Origin: Adiantum capillus-veneris
Lineage: Eukaryota; Streptophyta; Polypodiopsida; Polypodiales; Pteridaceae
NCBI GenBank assembly: GCA_014529385.2
Contig: CM043962.1
Coordinates: forward strand, 36,299,598 to 36,363,597
Reading direction: 5' to 3'
DNA length: 64,000 bases
The notes under the pieces were generated by a model. The model did not search any database. It saw only the letters and a list, made by a program, of their open reading frames with translations, and was not told the origin of the DNA. This document shows positions 37,420 to 49,215 of the stretch, piece after piece; the first letter of the stretch is position 1, and each line of letters begins with the position of its first letter. The position numbers were made by a program, and so were the translations under genes.

Positions 37420-39039
37420 TAATGTAAATTCCGTCCTCGGAAGCTATTGAGTTGAAGCTCGTTCGTCGAGGTGGAAGAGCATTTGAGATGAATGTCCTTA
37501 GCCTTCTTTAGTCACTGCAAAATCAAACAACATTGGCACAGTAATTGCATTCTCATAAGCGATTAAAAAGCATATGCAGTTTTAGGCAGACAAATTGATT
37601 GGTAACAGAATTTTAAACAATTTGTCAGCAATAAACATTAAATTGCAATATAATCAAATGCATAAATAGATGTAAAGGTAAAAATTTAAACAAGTCTGGG
37701 GCCACTAATTTAACGATCGAAAGGCACTAGAGATCGACTATTAATACCATGGGTAAGCTTCTTAATTTCCTCTGGTCAATTAAGTTGTTTAATCGCGAGA
37801 GCCAAGTATTTCATGTTCAAGGGTTGACTAGAGGCTATACCTAGAAGACCTTGTAGTTAAGCTACGATAAAAGGAATTTCTCATGAAATCATCGTCTGAC
37901 TGATTACCTTTACTTTGACCCCCCAAAGTCTTTTCACAGTGATTCAATTTTGATGTGTGTGCTTATTTTGTATGCCTTGGGTTTTTTGCTTTTCAAGGTA
38001 AAGCGCCCACACTGGGAACCTCTAGGGCTCTAGTACCATAGGCGATACATGTGAGTGAAGTATCAAATCAAGTGGAGATTTCTCTTCCAGCTTAAAAATT
38101 TAACATTGTGGCACTTTGATTTTTTGTTTGTTCATTTTTAGCATTTTAATTTTATAACTTTGGGGGGTCATATGACACTTTTACCCTCCCCAGGTTCATC
38201 ACACTAGTAAACTCCCTTTATAATACTTAAGCTGAAGGTCAATAGGGACTAAGCCCACTAGAAAGCCCTAGTACATTTCACACAATGCTGCCTAAATCAG
38301 ATTAAGAACCTAAGTAGCCATTGATTATTAGGAAGGCATTCCCCATGGTATTAAGAGAAGATCTGTAACACCTAACTTGGTCAAACTAGCTTAGTCAGAC
38401 TGCTTGATTTTTAAACCTAGACAAGTGATTATGACAAAAAATTACATTGAATTTAAACAAATGTGTTGAATATTATGATACCAATCACAATCAAAGCAGA
38501 CAAACATAGATGCAAAAAAGATAAGGGGCAATGCTAATGGACAAGAAACACATGTTTGTGTCGATGGTTGCGCTCGATTTGAAGTGTGAATGAGAGAAAG
38601 ATCCCATGAAGGTCCAAATCCTAACAACAGCAACACGTTCCTGTACACACTAAGAAACACAAAGAATACCTCTAGGAGGCACATCAGTGGGAAAAAAGAA
38701 CTTTGCTAATCACTCAACTCTAAAACAGAAACACTCCTATTGTACTCATCCTTCCTACCCTCCATTACTTGAGTGACGAGGATCAAAGGTGTTTGATGAC
38801 ATAGGTTTTTGGTTCTATGTACCGGATGTGAATGTGTAGGTCTGGGTCAATGTTTTGACTTTTATTGTGCACACTCATTTGCTAATTACTCTTGCTCTTT
38901 ATTTTTACTTTTTTTGTGAGTATAAGGCTTTATATGTACATTCCCTAAGATTGGGAGATTGAGAGGTCAGGGAGGAAGGTTGAGAGGAGAATGAGTGAAT
39001 GATGACTGTCAGCAAACACTCCCCCCTTCCTTGGGTAGA
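37420..39039 (-). other. Non-coding 3' region of the gypsy-like element
   Basis: Between the stop of the last frame (39040) and the polypurine tract no frame exceeds about 80 residues and no polymerase motif is seen in any frame. This is where reverse transcriptase and integrase would lie in a complete element. Confidence 0.6.
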
Positions 39040-40511
39040 TCATACCGTTTGAAATGAGCTCGTCACCCTTTGAAACCAATCGTTCCAGCTGGTAATAGGT
39101 GAGGATTTTTGCCAGTAGTTTTCTCTTACCTTAGGTGCCTCATCCAGTTGCAAGGGTGGTAAGGTACTCTCCCAGGATCGGACTTGAAGTGGTTCATCAG
39201 GTGATTCTTGAACACTAGGAAGTGTGGATTCCTTTGTAGATTTATGGAGGTACACTATTGTAGGTGGAGGCTGTGGAGAAGCTTTTACCTCTATGGATGC
39301 ATTATATGAGGAGCTAGAAGCTTCATGGGACTCCCCCCTTCCTGAGCTAGGGGGAACAAATAGTTCTTTCTTCGTTACCCAAACTAACTCCGGAGCGGGT
39401 GTGTAGTATTCTATGATTTTTTTCTTTCCACGATTGTTATTTTGTTTCGGAGCTATAGGATTGAGCTCACATGGGCCCGGTGACATGTAAGAGTACAATT
39501 TACGTTTTGGCACCCAGACTTGATCATTTCCTTGATAGTATCCTTGGGCTTCAAATAGTCGTTTAGGAATCCAACGCCAGGTTTTCTTACATTTCTTGGA
39601 GCGAGTGGGACGTTTCTTACAAGTCTTTTCTTTTTTATTACTAGCTATGGTCGCTAAAGAAGATTTAGGGACCCACTTGTATGTTTTCTTTGTTATACGA
39701 GGATGAGTCTTGTCAAAATCTATATGCATTGCTTGTAGCATATTTAAGGGTACGGGCATTTCATCCCCCTCAGGTGTTACCCAGGTTGTCCCCCTATTTC
39801 CCCAAGTATCTATGGTTGCTGCTAGGTGGACCCAATCCACATTGTCCGACTCAGTCATCCCAGGTAGTACATCCATATAAGGAGAATTTTCCCCAACATC
39901 AGTGTCCGCTTTACACGTGTAACAATACTGCAATGGGGTCGAGTGAACTGTGGTGTTAGATCTATGATCAATTATAAACCTGTTTCCTAGAGGATGTGCT
40001 CGACCAGTAGCAACATCCACTTGAATGACAGAATCTTGGAATTGCAAGTAAACATGGTTTTTAGACCAGTGATGCACCATCTTTGCTTCCCTCATGAAAG
40101 GACGTCCTAAGATCATCTCCGATATGCCATAGTGTGTTGGGAGAAATCCATAACAATGAAGGTAATCCTTATTTTATGTCCAAAGACCTTGATCTTGAGA
40201 TCTTCTAGCATCCCAATGGGTTTAACAATAGACCCATTGGCCATCTTCACTACTATGGTTGTGGTCGTAAGGTGAAGTCTTCCCATAGTTTCCCAGCAAT
40301 TTTTAGTCACAATGCTTACCCCAACGCCACCATCAAGGATTCCCTTCATAGTTAACCCCTTAGTAGTGATTGGTATGGTCGCATTGGATTTATCACCCTC
40401 AAAGTATTGTCCCAACTTGTTAACAGGTATTTCTTTAACAAGGTTCTCATCTTGGTTGGGTTGTGGATCTAAGTGTTCCTCCTCTATTGGCATCTCTCCA
40501 ACTTCATCCAT
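39040..40511 (-). pseudogene. Retrotransposon aspartic protease with a C-terminal WVPK-repeat region
   Basis: The upstream frame (40511-40113) holds GQYFEGDKSNATIPI, then GILDGGVGVSIVTKNCW, the protease active-site strand with D-G-G in place of D-T/S-G, then PIGMLEDLKIKVFGHKI. The downstream frame (40116-39040, 358 residues) begins MILGRPFMREAKMVHHW, the conserved L-G-R-P-F-x-x-x-A block that ends the protease fold. A one-base change just upstream separates the frames, since HYGISEMILGRP reads through in the second. The following 300 residues contain four W-[VI]-[PT]-K-x-x-L/F-like motifs (YKWVPKSSL, WRWIPKRLF, VWVPKRKLY, VWVTKKELF) and a Pro/Ser-rich tail ending at a stop, with no reverse transcriptase. 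Confidence 0.7.
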
Positions 40512-41008
40512 CTGTGCAAATTCTGGTGCCCAAACTTTAGTTCTCCATTGAGTAAGGCTCGAAGAGCTGAGACTAGCTCAAGGTCTTTATATAGTTTGGA
40601 CATGATGGTGGTTCTAACTTCTGAAGACATGAAATCCATCAATTTCGCAATGTTTAACATCACCTTTTGGACTTCAGTCCCTTGACGTGGGGAAGATGGG
40701 ATATCCATTTCTTAAATAGGATCAGGTAGTCCCTCTGTAAACATTCTTTCCATCAAGAAGTGAGTACGCCCACTTTCCCATGACTTTAAGTCACTTTCTT
40801 CTTAGATGACACTAGGTATGTCCAAGGGTCTATGGACTTGGTGAGGTTGTTGTTGCGTAGGGAACACGGTGTCTATAATCTGGATCTTCCTAGGTGCTAG
40901 TTCTAGATCCCTTTGGGTATCTTCTACCAAACTTCTTAATTTCTTGACTCGCTCAATCTCCTCTGTAGGATTTGGGTAAGTTCCTATCTTCTTTTTGGAT
41001 CTGGCCAT
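40484..41008 (-). pseudogene. Linker between Gag and protease, broken frames
   Basis: Two short minus-strand frames (41008-40802 and 40708-40484) join the zinc-knuckle ORF to the protease. They read charged, helical sequence (ERVKKLRSLVEDTQRDLEL; MLNIAKLMDFMSSEVRTTI) with no domain I recognise. Stops near 40802 and 40711 separate them. Confidence 0.45.
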
Positions 41009-42090
41009 TGTGGCTCATGAAGATCTTCCTTGTTGGTTTCCATGTTAGTGGTCGTTTTGGTCTCCATGGTTTCACCTGAATCAGAATCTTCTTCAGCGTC
41101 GTTCATATATACGGGGTCGTCACCAGTCCCTATGTTGGTCTTTGAACTGGGGTCTGACTTCGCTCCTTTGTGCAATCTCTTTCTTCGTGTTTTCTTCTTT
41201 TTCTGAGATTGGGCAATTGATGCCGTGTCTCTTTCCTGAAGAATATAATTTTGTTTTTGGAGCATCGATCGTGTGAGTACGTTTAATGGTACCACAGGTG
41301 TACTTTGTGATGGCTCCTCGGTAACTTCAATCAAGTTTAATGACGTGATCCTCGGTGCATTTGGATTATTTGGACATTGGGCAATCAAATGATCTATGCC
41401 ACATCGATTACACATGAGTATTGGGATTGTAGACGTGCTCGCTTGATTGGTTTGCATTAGTGTGGCGTTCTTTTGTAGCCTAATAGGACACTCGGCTACA
41501 CGATGTGGACCTCCACACTCATAGCATTGAAGAGGTGGTCTCTTAGCAGTGTAATTGATATTTTGGCCTCTTGCCGCAAGAGCAGCTACTTGATATACAG
41601 GTTTGACTTGTCCCCAATAGTCCTCCATGTAGTATTGTGGACTTTCTTCAAGCACATCCATCCCATAGGCGATATTAGGATCTATATCTTCCTCACAGCC
41701 TTCCAAACAAGAAATAGATGACTCACAATCCACTTGATTCACAGAAGTGATTCTCGGATGTGGTGGTTGCGGCCCTAGCACTGGAGGCGGTAAGGGTGTT
41801 GTTTGAACAACATTTTGGGACCTAGGGACCATGTGTTGTGCTGTTTGTTCAAGAGGTGGGGCCGGCATCAATGCAGGCACTCGAGGTGTGTCTGTCCATG
41901 CTAAGGTTGGTCTATTGGCCATCACGCGCTTAAATACTATGCAATCCTTAGCTTGATGACCATACCTTCCACATGCATTGCAGTTCCCACTGAATTTTAT
42001 TCAAAAAGTAGGGCATTCACTAGTACTATGCGGTCCATAGCATACTGAGCACCATTGCTGCTCCCTTCTTGGATACATACGATTGTTTTG
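40984..42090 (-). pseudogene. Gag nucleocapsid region with four CCHC zinc knuckles
   Basis: Four knuckles can be read in order: CSVCYGPHSTSEC (about 42050, ending before an in-frame stop), CNACGRYGHQAKDC (about 41985-41945), then in the 313-residue frame starting at 41925 CYECGGPHRVAEC (about 41520) and CNRCGIDHLIAQC (about 41410). The second has classical C-x2-C-x4-H-x4-C spacing; the other three have C-x2-C-x3-H-x4-C, which I also recall from plant gypsy Gag. The C-terminal part is Lys/Arg-rich then acidic. The nucleocapsid would bind the element's RNA for packaging. Confidence 0.7.
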
Positions 42091-42607
42091 CGGAGCACGA
42101 TTCTCTCTAAGAATCTCTTGAATAGCCTTGGTGAGATCTTCTAAGGTCATCTCAGATATCTTTGGCTCCTTAGCGAGATAGGCTTTAGGGTCATTGGTTG
42201 ATACCCTGATGCTTGCGAGCTAATAAATTTAGTCTCAATAGACACTCTTTCTCCTTGAATCATTAAATTATCCTCCAATTAGATCGCATTGGTGGTGACT
42301 ACTTCCCAAGTGGTGATACCTCTAATGACTAGGCCATTGTAGATATCCTCATGTCGTAATCCCCTAATGAATCTATCAAGCAATTGGTTACTTTTGAAGC
42401 GTTCATTTGGATTACATCGAGAATTCAAATGCTTCAAGCAACTTATAAAGTCTCTCACCGACTCTCCTTCCTCTCGTTGGGCTTTCTGGAGCTGAGAGGC
42501 TACACCCCAAAGTACTCCCTCTCGTATGTATTCTTTTAAGAACAGTCTCCTAAGAGTAGGGTAAATCGTTTTTTCTTCCACCCTTAGGGTTCTATACTTA
42601 TCCCCAG

Positions 42608-42645
42608 CCTTTCCACTTAAGGTTAGCCTTTCCACTTAAGGTTAG
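42608..42645 (-). repeat. 19-bp tandem duplication in gag
   Basis: CCTTTCCACTTAAGGTTAG occurs twice in direct succession; 19 is not a multiple of three, so it shifts the frame. Confidence 0.95.
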
Positions 42646-42900
42646 GCTTAAAGCATTGCTCTTATGTAGGTCATTGTGTTCTCCTAGAGAATTGCATATT
42701 TGTTCAAACACTTCGATATGCTTTCTCACATCCCCGTCTCCACTAAATTTTTGTGTGAGCTTGGCTAGTTGAATTGCCTTACTTCTAGGCTCTCTATCAG
42801 GCGTGTTACCCATATTCTCAGCAATAGATCGACCAATAGCTTGAGCAAATGTTGCCAAGTCACCTAAGTAAGCAGGCACCGTGGGTGGAGGTGCTCCAGA

Positions 42901-42940
42901 GACTACATGTGGAGTAGGTAGACTACATGTGGAGTAGGTA
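42901..42940 (-). repeat. 20-bp tandem duplication in gag
   Basis: GACTACATGTGGAGTAGGTA occurs twice in direct succession, shifting the frame. Confidence 0.97.
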
Positions 42941-43509
42941 TTGGCATTGGGCGTGGCACATAGGAAGCACTTGGGTTCCACGTTGGGTACGATGTTGTGC
43001 CATGTGGTGGTCCATAGTTCATATGTGTGGCCCTAGGCATAGCAGACGTCGAATGTGACATGTTAATGCTAGCCGGTATAGTCCCATGGAAATAAGAACT
43101 TGGGTGTTGTGGTTGTGGAGCATAGGTAGTTGAAACAATGGGAGGGGTAGGGACTACATGAGTACGAGGACCCATGGGTGTATACGATTGGTACACACTT
43201 TTAGGTACTATTGCAGGCATTGAGCTACCAAGTAGCGGTGCTTTACTAACAAATGAGGTCCATGGCGTGTTTCTCGGCATGCCCATCATTGGGGTAGGCA
43301 TGGTAGCCGTGGTGTCATCAAGGGAAAGATGAGCTAGACTTGGAAAGGTGAAGCTATCACTTGTGGGCTCAGATTGCACTGAGACCCCTGGAGAAACAAC
43401 ATATGGAGGATCCATCGGACTTACCGAGGGAGTCTCCATTTGCGATAAGGTCGGTTGTTTAGCCTTTCCTGTATCCAAGAATCTCATGAGACCCGTTGAA
43501 GGCATGTTG

Positions 43510-44408
43510 ATCCCCTTGTTCTATCTCTCTAACTCAATCACCCTATGGATGACCTCACAAACTCCTTGTTGTTGATCCTCCACACTAGTAGCACCCATTG
43601 TGGATTGTAGGACATCTAACCAACCCACATGATAGGTGTGACCTGTGTATAGGTCGGTCAGAGTCTCCTTTTGGAGTTCGTACTCCCAGTTCTTATTTAA
43701 GAACACTCCATCTAGGATTAAGGTGCTAGGGGTGTCCTTTGAGCTAGATGCAATGTTGCTTTCTAGAGATTGTCCCTTAGCGGTTGCTAAGTCAGGGGCA
43801 CTCGATTACTCTCTTAGCAAGGATATTAACATAGGGGCTTTCGCTTTTAACTCTCTTCATTGCTCCGCCTTGCGTAAGCTCTCGACTTCCTTTTCCCTCG
43901 CTGCAAGGATAATTCGCTCAACCTCTTACACTTCGGCAAGGTTTCTACCATCGGGTAATATGACCTCGGAGGGAAATAACTCTGAAGAGTCAGGAGGTGC
44001 AGTGAATGAAGTATTCACGTGCACATTCTCTAAGGATATAGGGTCTACGTTGGTCATGAATGGAGAATTTACTTCCCCACCCCACTCATTTACATCATTA
44101 GCTCCATGTTCGGAGCGAGTGGCTCTACTAAAGGTTTCCTTCAGGCGGCTAAGCACGCTCGGCCCGGACCGAGGGCCCATGGCATGCATGTCTTGGCTTG
44201 AGCTATCGGGATTAGGCATTGGGAAACCCTCCATGACGTCGTAGTCAGAGAAAGAGTTACTAGCCGCTATGTTCGGGTCTTGGTTTGTACTACCTTGGGT
44301 CCCAGCCGAGGGTCCAGAACCTAAAGTAGGTGGATATTGAGAACTTGCGTAAGTCGAAATTCTCTCTAGTTGCTCCGTCTCTAGCACACAACCAGAGCGC
44401 AGATGCAT
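43510..44408 (-). pseudogene. Gag N-terminal region
   Basis: A 160-residue frame starts at 44408 with MHLRSGCVLE; an LRSG motif right at the start is typical of plant gypsy Gag. It continues as Ser/Pro/Asp-rich sequence to a stop at 43926. Further minus-strand frames (for example 43706-43521, with NKNWEYELQKETL) bridge to the 43505 frame. Several stops interrupt. The leader from the primer site at 45191 to this ATG is about 780 nt. Confidence 0.6.
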
Positions 44409-45190
44409 GTGCCTTTGGCACCCTACAAGCGTCGGCGAATAACCTCGAAGGTTAACCGCTTACCTTTTTTAAGCGTCCGTTTCTCTCGTGTTTTTTACGT
44501 TTTTAATCTTTTTTTAATGTTTAATTTTTTTTATTAAAGTGTGTGATAGCTTGAAACGAGCGTATCACTTAAAGGGTCCCTGTGTGCTTTACAGCACAAT
44601 TTTCGGGCAACTGACGTTCCGTTGGTCCTCAAAAAATCGATTTTTAGCTATGTGTGAAGCTAAAATTCGTTTTTTTTAAAAGGCGACTGAGGCCTAGGCC
44701 TGAGCGTAACCTTGGGCTTGGGTCTGGGAGATATTCTCGATCCCGGTCCTACCTTTAAAATTTTTAATTTTATTTTATTTAATTTTTTTTATTTTTTATT
44801 TTTTAAGGATAAGGTCACCGCGGCCTGCACGAGAGCACACACACACTCTATCTATCTACTTCTAACTAATACACCTACTATTACACACTAACACACGCTA
44901 TTAACTCTCACAGATCTACTTCCTACTTACTGTACACAGAAAACTAACAACCTTAGTACACAGAGAATAAACACAGTACCTTTGAAAACTCCATTAACAA
45001 AGAAAACTAACAACCTTAATACACAGAGAATAAACACGGTACCTTTGAAAACTCCATTAACAAAAAAAAAACACAGTATAACACCAAATCCCTCTTCTCA
45101 ACACACACACCCTCCTTTCTTACCTTTCCTACAATAGAAATTGCACCACAAAAGAAGCACAGAGTGCTATTCAAGCTAAGTGTATGGCAA
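44409..45190 (-). other. Leader of the gypsy-like element
   Basis: Non-coding between gag and the primer-binding site. It contains a 63-bp tandem duplication at about 44938-45063 (AAACTAACAACCTTA at 44941 and 45004) and T-rich tracts near 44750-44805. Confidence 0.7.
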
Positions 45191-45208
45191 TCCCCGACAA
45201 CGGCGCCA
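45191..45208 (-). promoter_or_regulatory. Primer-binding site (tRNA-Asp type)
   Basis: The minus strand reads TGGCGCCGTTGTCGGGGA, one mismatch from the tRNA-Asp-type site I recall for plant gypsy elements, four bases from the LTR end. It fixes the element's minus-strand orientation. Confidence 0.8.
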
Positions 45209-45212
45209 AAAA

Positions 45213-45433
45213 TGTGCGTGTATGTCGCACGTGTCAATGCAAGGAACTTGCTGATACACCGTATGCAAGCCACAAATGGCTCCAAGCACACAACAAGCCT
45301 AAACTAGTAAGCTCAAAGAAGGCGACGGTGTGTCACTCACCGCTCTACACTTGCTTCGTGGAGGATTCCTCGCCACGAAGAAGAGGGAGACGCCGCTTCG
45401 CCGCCACCGTGCCGTCGTCGCAATGCTTGATCG

Positions 45434-45504
<71 letters not shown>

Positions 45505-45830
45505 GCATACACACACACACACAAGAAGATGAAGAAGAAGAAGATGGAGATGGAGCAAGAGCACTCTTCTATTGCACAAATGAGAGAATGAGTGAATTTT
45601 AGGTTTAGTTGACTTTTATATGAGCTCGCCCCATTCACACTTGGGTTAGCCAACTAATCCCTTGAATGTTCCAGTTAGAGTGCGCCTCTCATCGGCGATC
45701 ACTCTTACCCTTTTCCTATTGGACCAACAACCCCGGTACCTGACTCTACCAAATAAATAATACAATGTCCGCCGTAGGTTACAACGTCTGTTGTAGGTGA
45801 TAGGGTGTCCGTGAGCCGTGAGGGTTAACA
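45213..45830 (-). repeat. 5' LTR of the gypsy-like element
   Basis: 618 bp, TGTTAACCC at its 5' end on the minus strand and ACGCACA at its 3' end. It matches the split lower LTR throughout except microsatellite length, a short gap near 45395 and scattered substitutions. It contains (TC)n at 45441-45502 and is followed by the second GCATA at 45831-45835. Confidence 0.88.
45614..45620 (-). promoter_or_regulatory. TATA box in the gypsy LTR
   Basis: The minus strand reads CATATAAAAGTC; the same box is conserved in the other LTR at 34410-34416. Transcription from here would place the (GA)n tract in the 5' part of the RNA. Confidence 0.5.
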
Positions 45831-45835
45831 GCATA

Positions 45836-48002
45836 ATACAAGGCATTGATTCAAAAGAAGAGAAGAAGATGGGAAGTAGAACAACAACTTTTTCAAGTCC
45901 AAGAAAAGGCACGTGCATGTGGAAGATTTTTGAGAAACTTGAGGGGCAAGCGAGTCAAAAATTTTGGTGACGTGAGTCTTGTGGATATGTACACACATTG
46001 TAGGCATTTATATGAGAAACCAAATGCTGAAAAAATGTCATTTTATGGTTCACTTCCATGTATGCCCTCTTTTTAACTATTGAGGATGTATGCGGTGGGC
46101 TTGAAAGGTTGGCCACTCGCAAAGCGAGAAATCTTCAACGTATCAAGCTGAAGATGATCAAATGGACAAGAGATTTTACCCATGAGTGGATGTGTGATAT
46201 GTTCAACCTTGCACTTCAACATGGTATGCCTTATGATTGGAGTACTAACTGGGTCAAGCCTTTGCATAAAGGAGGGGATGTCAAGAATATAAACAACAAC
46301 TATAATGGTTGGGTCTCTTATGAAAAAGTTATTGGGGTGCATAATGGAGATGAAATTGAGTGATAGGGTTAAATATGACAAGCATGCAAAAGAACAAGCA
46401 AGGTTTTGTCGATGCCATAGCACCATTCATCTTGTCACTCTTCGTGTTCTCATGGAGGAAAGTCGGTTGAAAGGCAAGCGATTGTATTGTTGTTTTGTGG
46501 ACTTTAAGAAAGCCTTTGATATGATTCCATGTAACAATTTCTAGAGAAGGATGGAAGAACTCCAAGTGCCAAGTGAATTTGTGCTTGCGGTTTCTCGAAT
46601 CTATGAGAAGTTGATGTGTCAATTGCGCATGGGAAGAGGAATTACAGAAAATTTTGTAAGCACTATTGGGATTAAACAAAGATGTCTATTGTCACCAACT
46701 CTCTTTGGTCTATGCATCGATCAATTGGAACCAATGGTACTTGACTTTATGCATGAAGAAGGCATTGAAGAGGTCTCTATTTGCAATGCGGAGGATGTAG
46801 TGCTTATGGTTGTCCTTGAGAACTTTTCTTGCATAGTGGGATGATTGTGAATGAATCGAAAACAAAGGTTATACTTGTGAAAGCCAACCATAAGGAGAAG
46901 CCATGCATTGTGTACAACATTGAGACACTTGAACTTGTTGAGAGCTTTAATTACCTTGGTCTTGAGGTTCCGTCCAATCACAAGTGGGATGAATGTGCTA
47001 TGCGCCATTTGAAATCGGGAAAGAAACCATATTATGCATTTGAGAACATGTGTAATGTTGGAAACATCAAGTGTTGGGTTCTCAAGAAGTATCTTTTTGA
47101 TGCATTGGTGACACCGGTTCTCATTTATGGAGTTGAAGTGTGGGGCGGGAGCATCTCAAAGTCTACTTGGAAGGAGTTTAAGAATGTCCAAAATCATTTT
47201 CTTGCAAACTTTCTCCAAGTTAAGACACAAACATCATATATGCTCCTACTTCTTGAGTCGAGATCTCTTCCAATTGAGGTTATGGGCATGGAAAGGGTTG
47301 TGGAGTACATGATAAAGATGCGTCAAAACCCTCACATTGACTGCCTACAATTGCATGGGAAGCAAGCAAAAAGTTCAAAAGACACATATAAGAAAGATCC
47401 TTAGCACGGGATGGATGCAAGACATAAAGAAGTGGTTTGGGAGATGGGATGCATTACACTTGCTACATGATGCTTCAATTGACTCCCAAGTGAATGAAGC
47501 TTTTCTACAACGTCAATGTATTATGGCTTGGGAGAAATCCGGTGTGTCACACTTCATACATTACACCACCCATATTGCCCCCAACTACAAAACCATGTCC
47601 TTCGTTGAAAGAGGAAACAGTGCTCACAAGTACATGCTTGAGTCTATCCCCTTGTCGGTGATACGCACTATCGCAGCCATTCGGCTTAGCTCCCATTTCC
47701 TTCGATGCAAGATAAGGCGTTGGGGCAATGGAGAAGAGTCAAATCGATTGTGCACATTATGCTCACTGCAAGTTCGAGAGTCTGAAAACCACACACTACT
47801 AGAGTGCTCAGCTTTTGGTCACATCCAAACTTGCTTCTCTCACATTTTCAGCCATGACTTACACCTACACAGTTTCCTCTCCCAGCCACAGTGTGGGCTC
47901 TCCATTACGACTCATCACCACAATTTTAGAGCATTGAGAGTCACTCATCAGCCATACACATACTACATCACATATAACTTTGGTCCCATAGGTCATATTT
48001 GA
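45836..48002 (+). pseudogene. LINE ORF2, reverse transcriptase to C-terminal zinc knuckle, broken
   Basis: This continues the ORF2 interrupted at 33967. KRRRWEVEQQLFQVQEKARA leads to the fingers region. CCFVDFKKAFDMIP (46490-46530) is motif A, and GIKQRCLLSPTLFGLCID (46670-46720) is the G-x-x-Q-x-x-x-L-S-P block. The catalytic YADD site reads NAED near 46785, so the enzyme is dead. FNYLGLEVPSNHKW and TPVLIYGVEVWGG (46950-47150) are the thumb/connection segment, and CTLCSLQVRESENHTLLEC (47757-47815) is the C-terminal zf-RVT-type knuckle. Frame changes occur near 46360, 46540, 46830 and 47400. Confidence 0.8.
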
Positions 48003-48166
<164 letters not shown>

Positions 48167-48497
48167 CTAGCACCCATACCTCATAGTTAACGATCTTTTT
48201 ATGTCACCTTGAGTTTCTTACTACTCGTGCAATTTCATCTCACAAACCTCGGCCCTTCACAACAAGTTCCTGTAGATAGTAGGTGGGAATGTTAAGCCCC
48301 TCTCGCAATTAAGCTGGTTGAACTTCGATGCCCCGCTAGATTTCAATTTCAAGTTGAAAGGTTGAAAGCCACTGTGACAGTGTCCCACAGGTTTGCACTG
48401 AGAGCTTCTTTGATTTGAAAATCCCCAAGGACAGTGTCCCACAGGTTTGCACACAGCCAAGCTTCAAGGGTTTTTTACAGTCAAGGTCCACTCAGAC

Positions 48498-49215
48498 ATG
48501 CCTTCCTTCAACACACCGACCCCCATCACACGCAATAGTTTTCTTGATATGGCAGTTGCACCCAGGAAGGATCTCACCGCTCGCCAGGACGTGAGCATCA
48601 CGGCCCTATAGGCTCAGACCCAAGCACTTGTTTTGGAGAATGCTGCACTTAAAGAACATTTGGGTAAGCTCGAGGATGTGACAAAGGAGAATGAAACTCT
48701 ACTCAGAAAAAAACACGAAGTCAAAGCTTCTCTCAATGAGACTGTCAAGGTAGCTCAGTAAAAAGACAATGCAGCAACGCATAAGAAGATTGACAATGAA
48801 ATCCAAGAAGCCTTACAAGAATGCCGCCTACAAGAATCCCTTGCCCTCAAGATTAGAATTGGAGGACTCTCCTCACCATGGTGCACCGAGGAGGACACCG
48901 TTGAAGAAGACATCACGAAGCTCAATGAAACTCTTTGAACAATCAACATCGAGCCCGGCACTCTCTTGGATTGACGTCATGCATAGGCGTTTACCACCTG
49001 GCCAATGCATCCTCACTTTCAAAAACAAAGAAGAATGGACAAGGCTGCTACGCCAATCCTACCGCCTCCAGGGGACAAAGCTTTGGATTGCCGAGGAATT
49101 GACTACAAACCAACTCAAGCATAAAGCAAGCGAGCTCAAGAAGATGCATGAAGCTCGTAAACAAGGTAAATGGGCAGTCTACTGTGGTGGTAAAGCCATC
49201 ATTCAGGAGTTTTGA
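48498..49215 (+). pseudogene. LINE ORF1 protein of the short element, broken
   Basis: The ATG at 48498 starts a frame with stops at 48609 and 48759 that otherwise reads through to about 48937. QTQALVLENAALKEHLGKLE and VTKENETLLRKKHEVKASL form a coiled coil. The C-terminal domain continues in another frame (to 49215): LPPGQCILTFKNKEEWTRLL, GTKLWIAEELTTNQLKHKAS, EARKQGKWAVYCGGKAI. The last block is the typical end of L1-type ORF1 proteins. Role in life would be RNA binding and trimer formation. Confidence 0.65.

Larger units (their letters stand above)
42279..43505 (-). pseudogene. Gag capsid region, frame-broken by two 19-20-bp duplications
   Basis: The Pro/Ser-rich N-terminal half (43505-42903) leads into LTQKFSGDGDVRKHIEVFEQ (42735 region) and, in the next frame, KTIYPTLRRLFLKEYI, QREEGESVRDFISCLKHL and LLDRFIRGLRHEDIY (42560-42340), the helices of the retrotransposon Gag domain. 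The frame changes coincide with two perfect tandem duplications at 42901-42940 and 42608-42645, so these duplications are probably what broke the ORF. The last frame ends at a stop at 42279. Confidence 0.75.
33968..45830 (-). mobile_element. Gypsy-like LTR retrotransposon, gag-protease only, nested in a LINE
   Basis: Two related LTRs (33968-37407, interrupted, and 45213-45830), TG...CA ends, GCATA target duplication, a tRNA-Asp-type primer site beside the upper LTR and a polypurine tract beside the lower one define an 11.9-kb minus-strand element. About 9.1 kb is its own DNA and 2.77 kb is a later insertion. Gag runs from 44408 to about 40985 and protease follows to 40040. After the stop at 39040 no reverse transcriptase, RNase H or integrase sequence is seen in the 1.6 kb before the 3' LTR. 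It would depend on enzymes of another element. Frame breaks in gag make it inactive. Confidence 0.85.
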
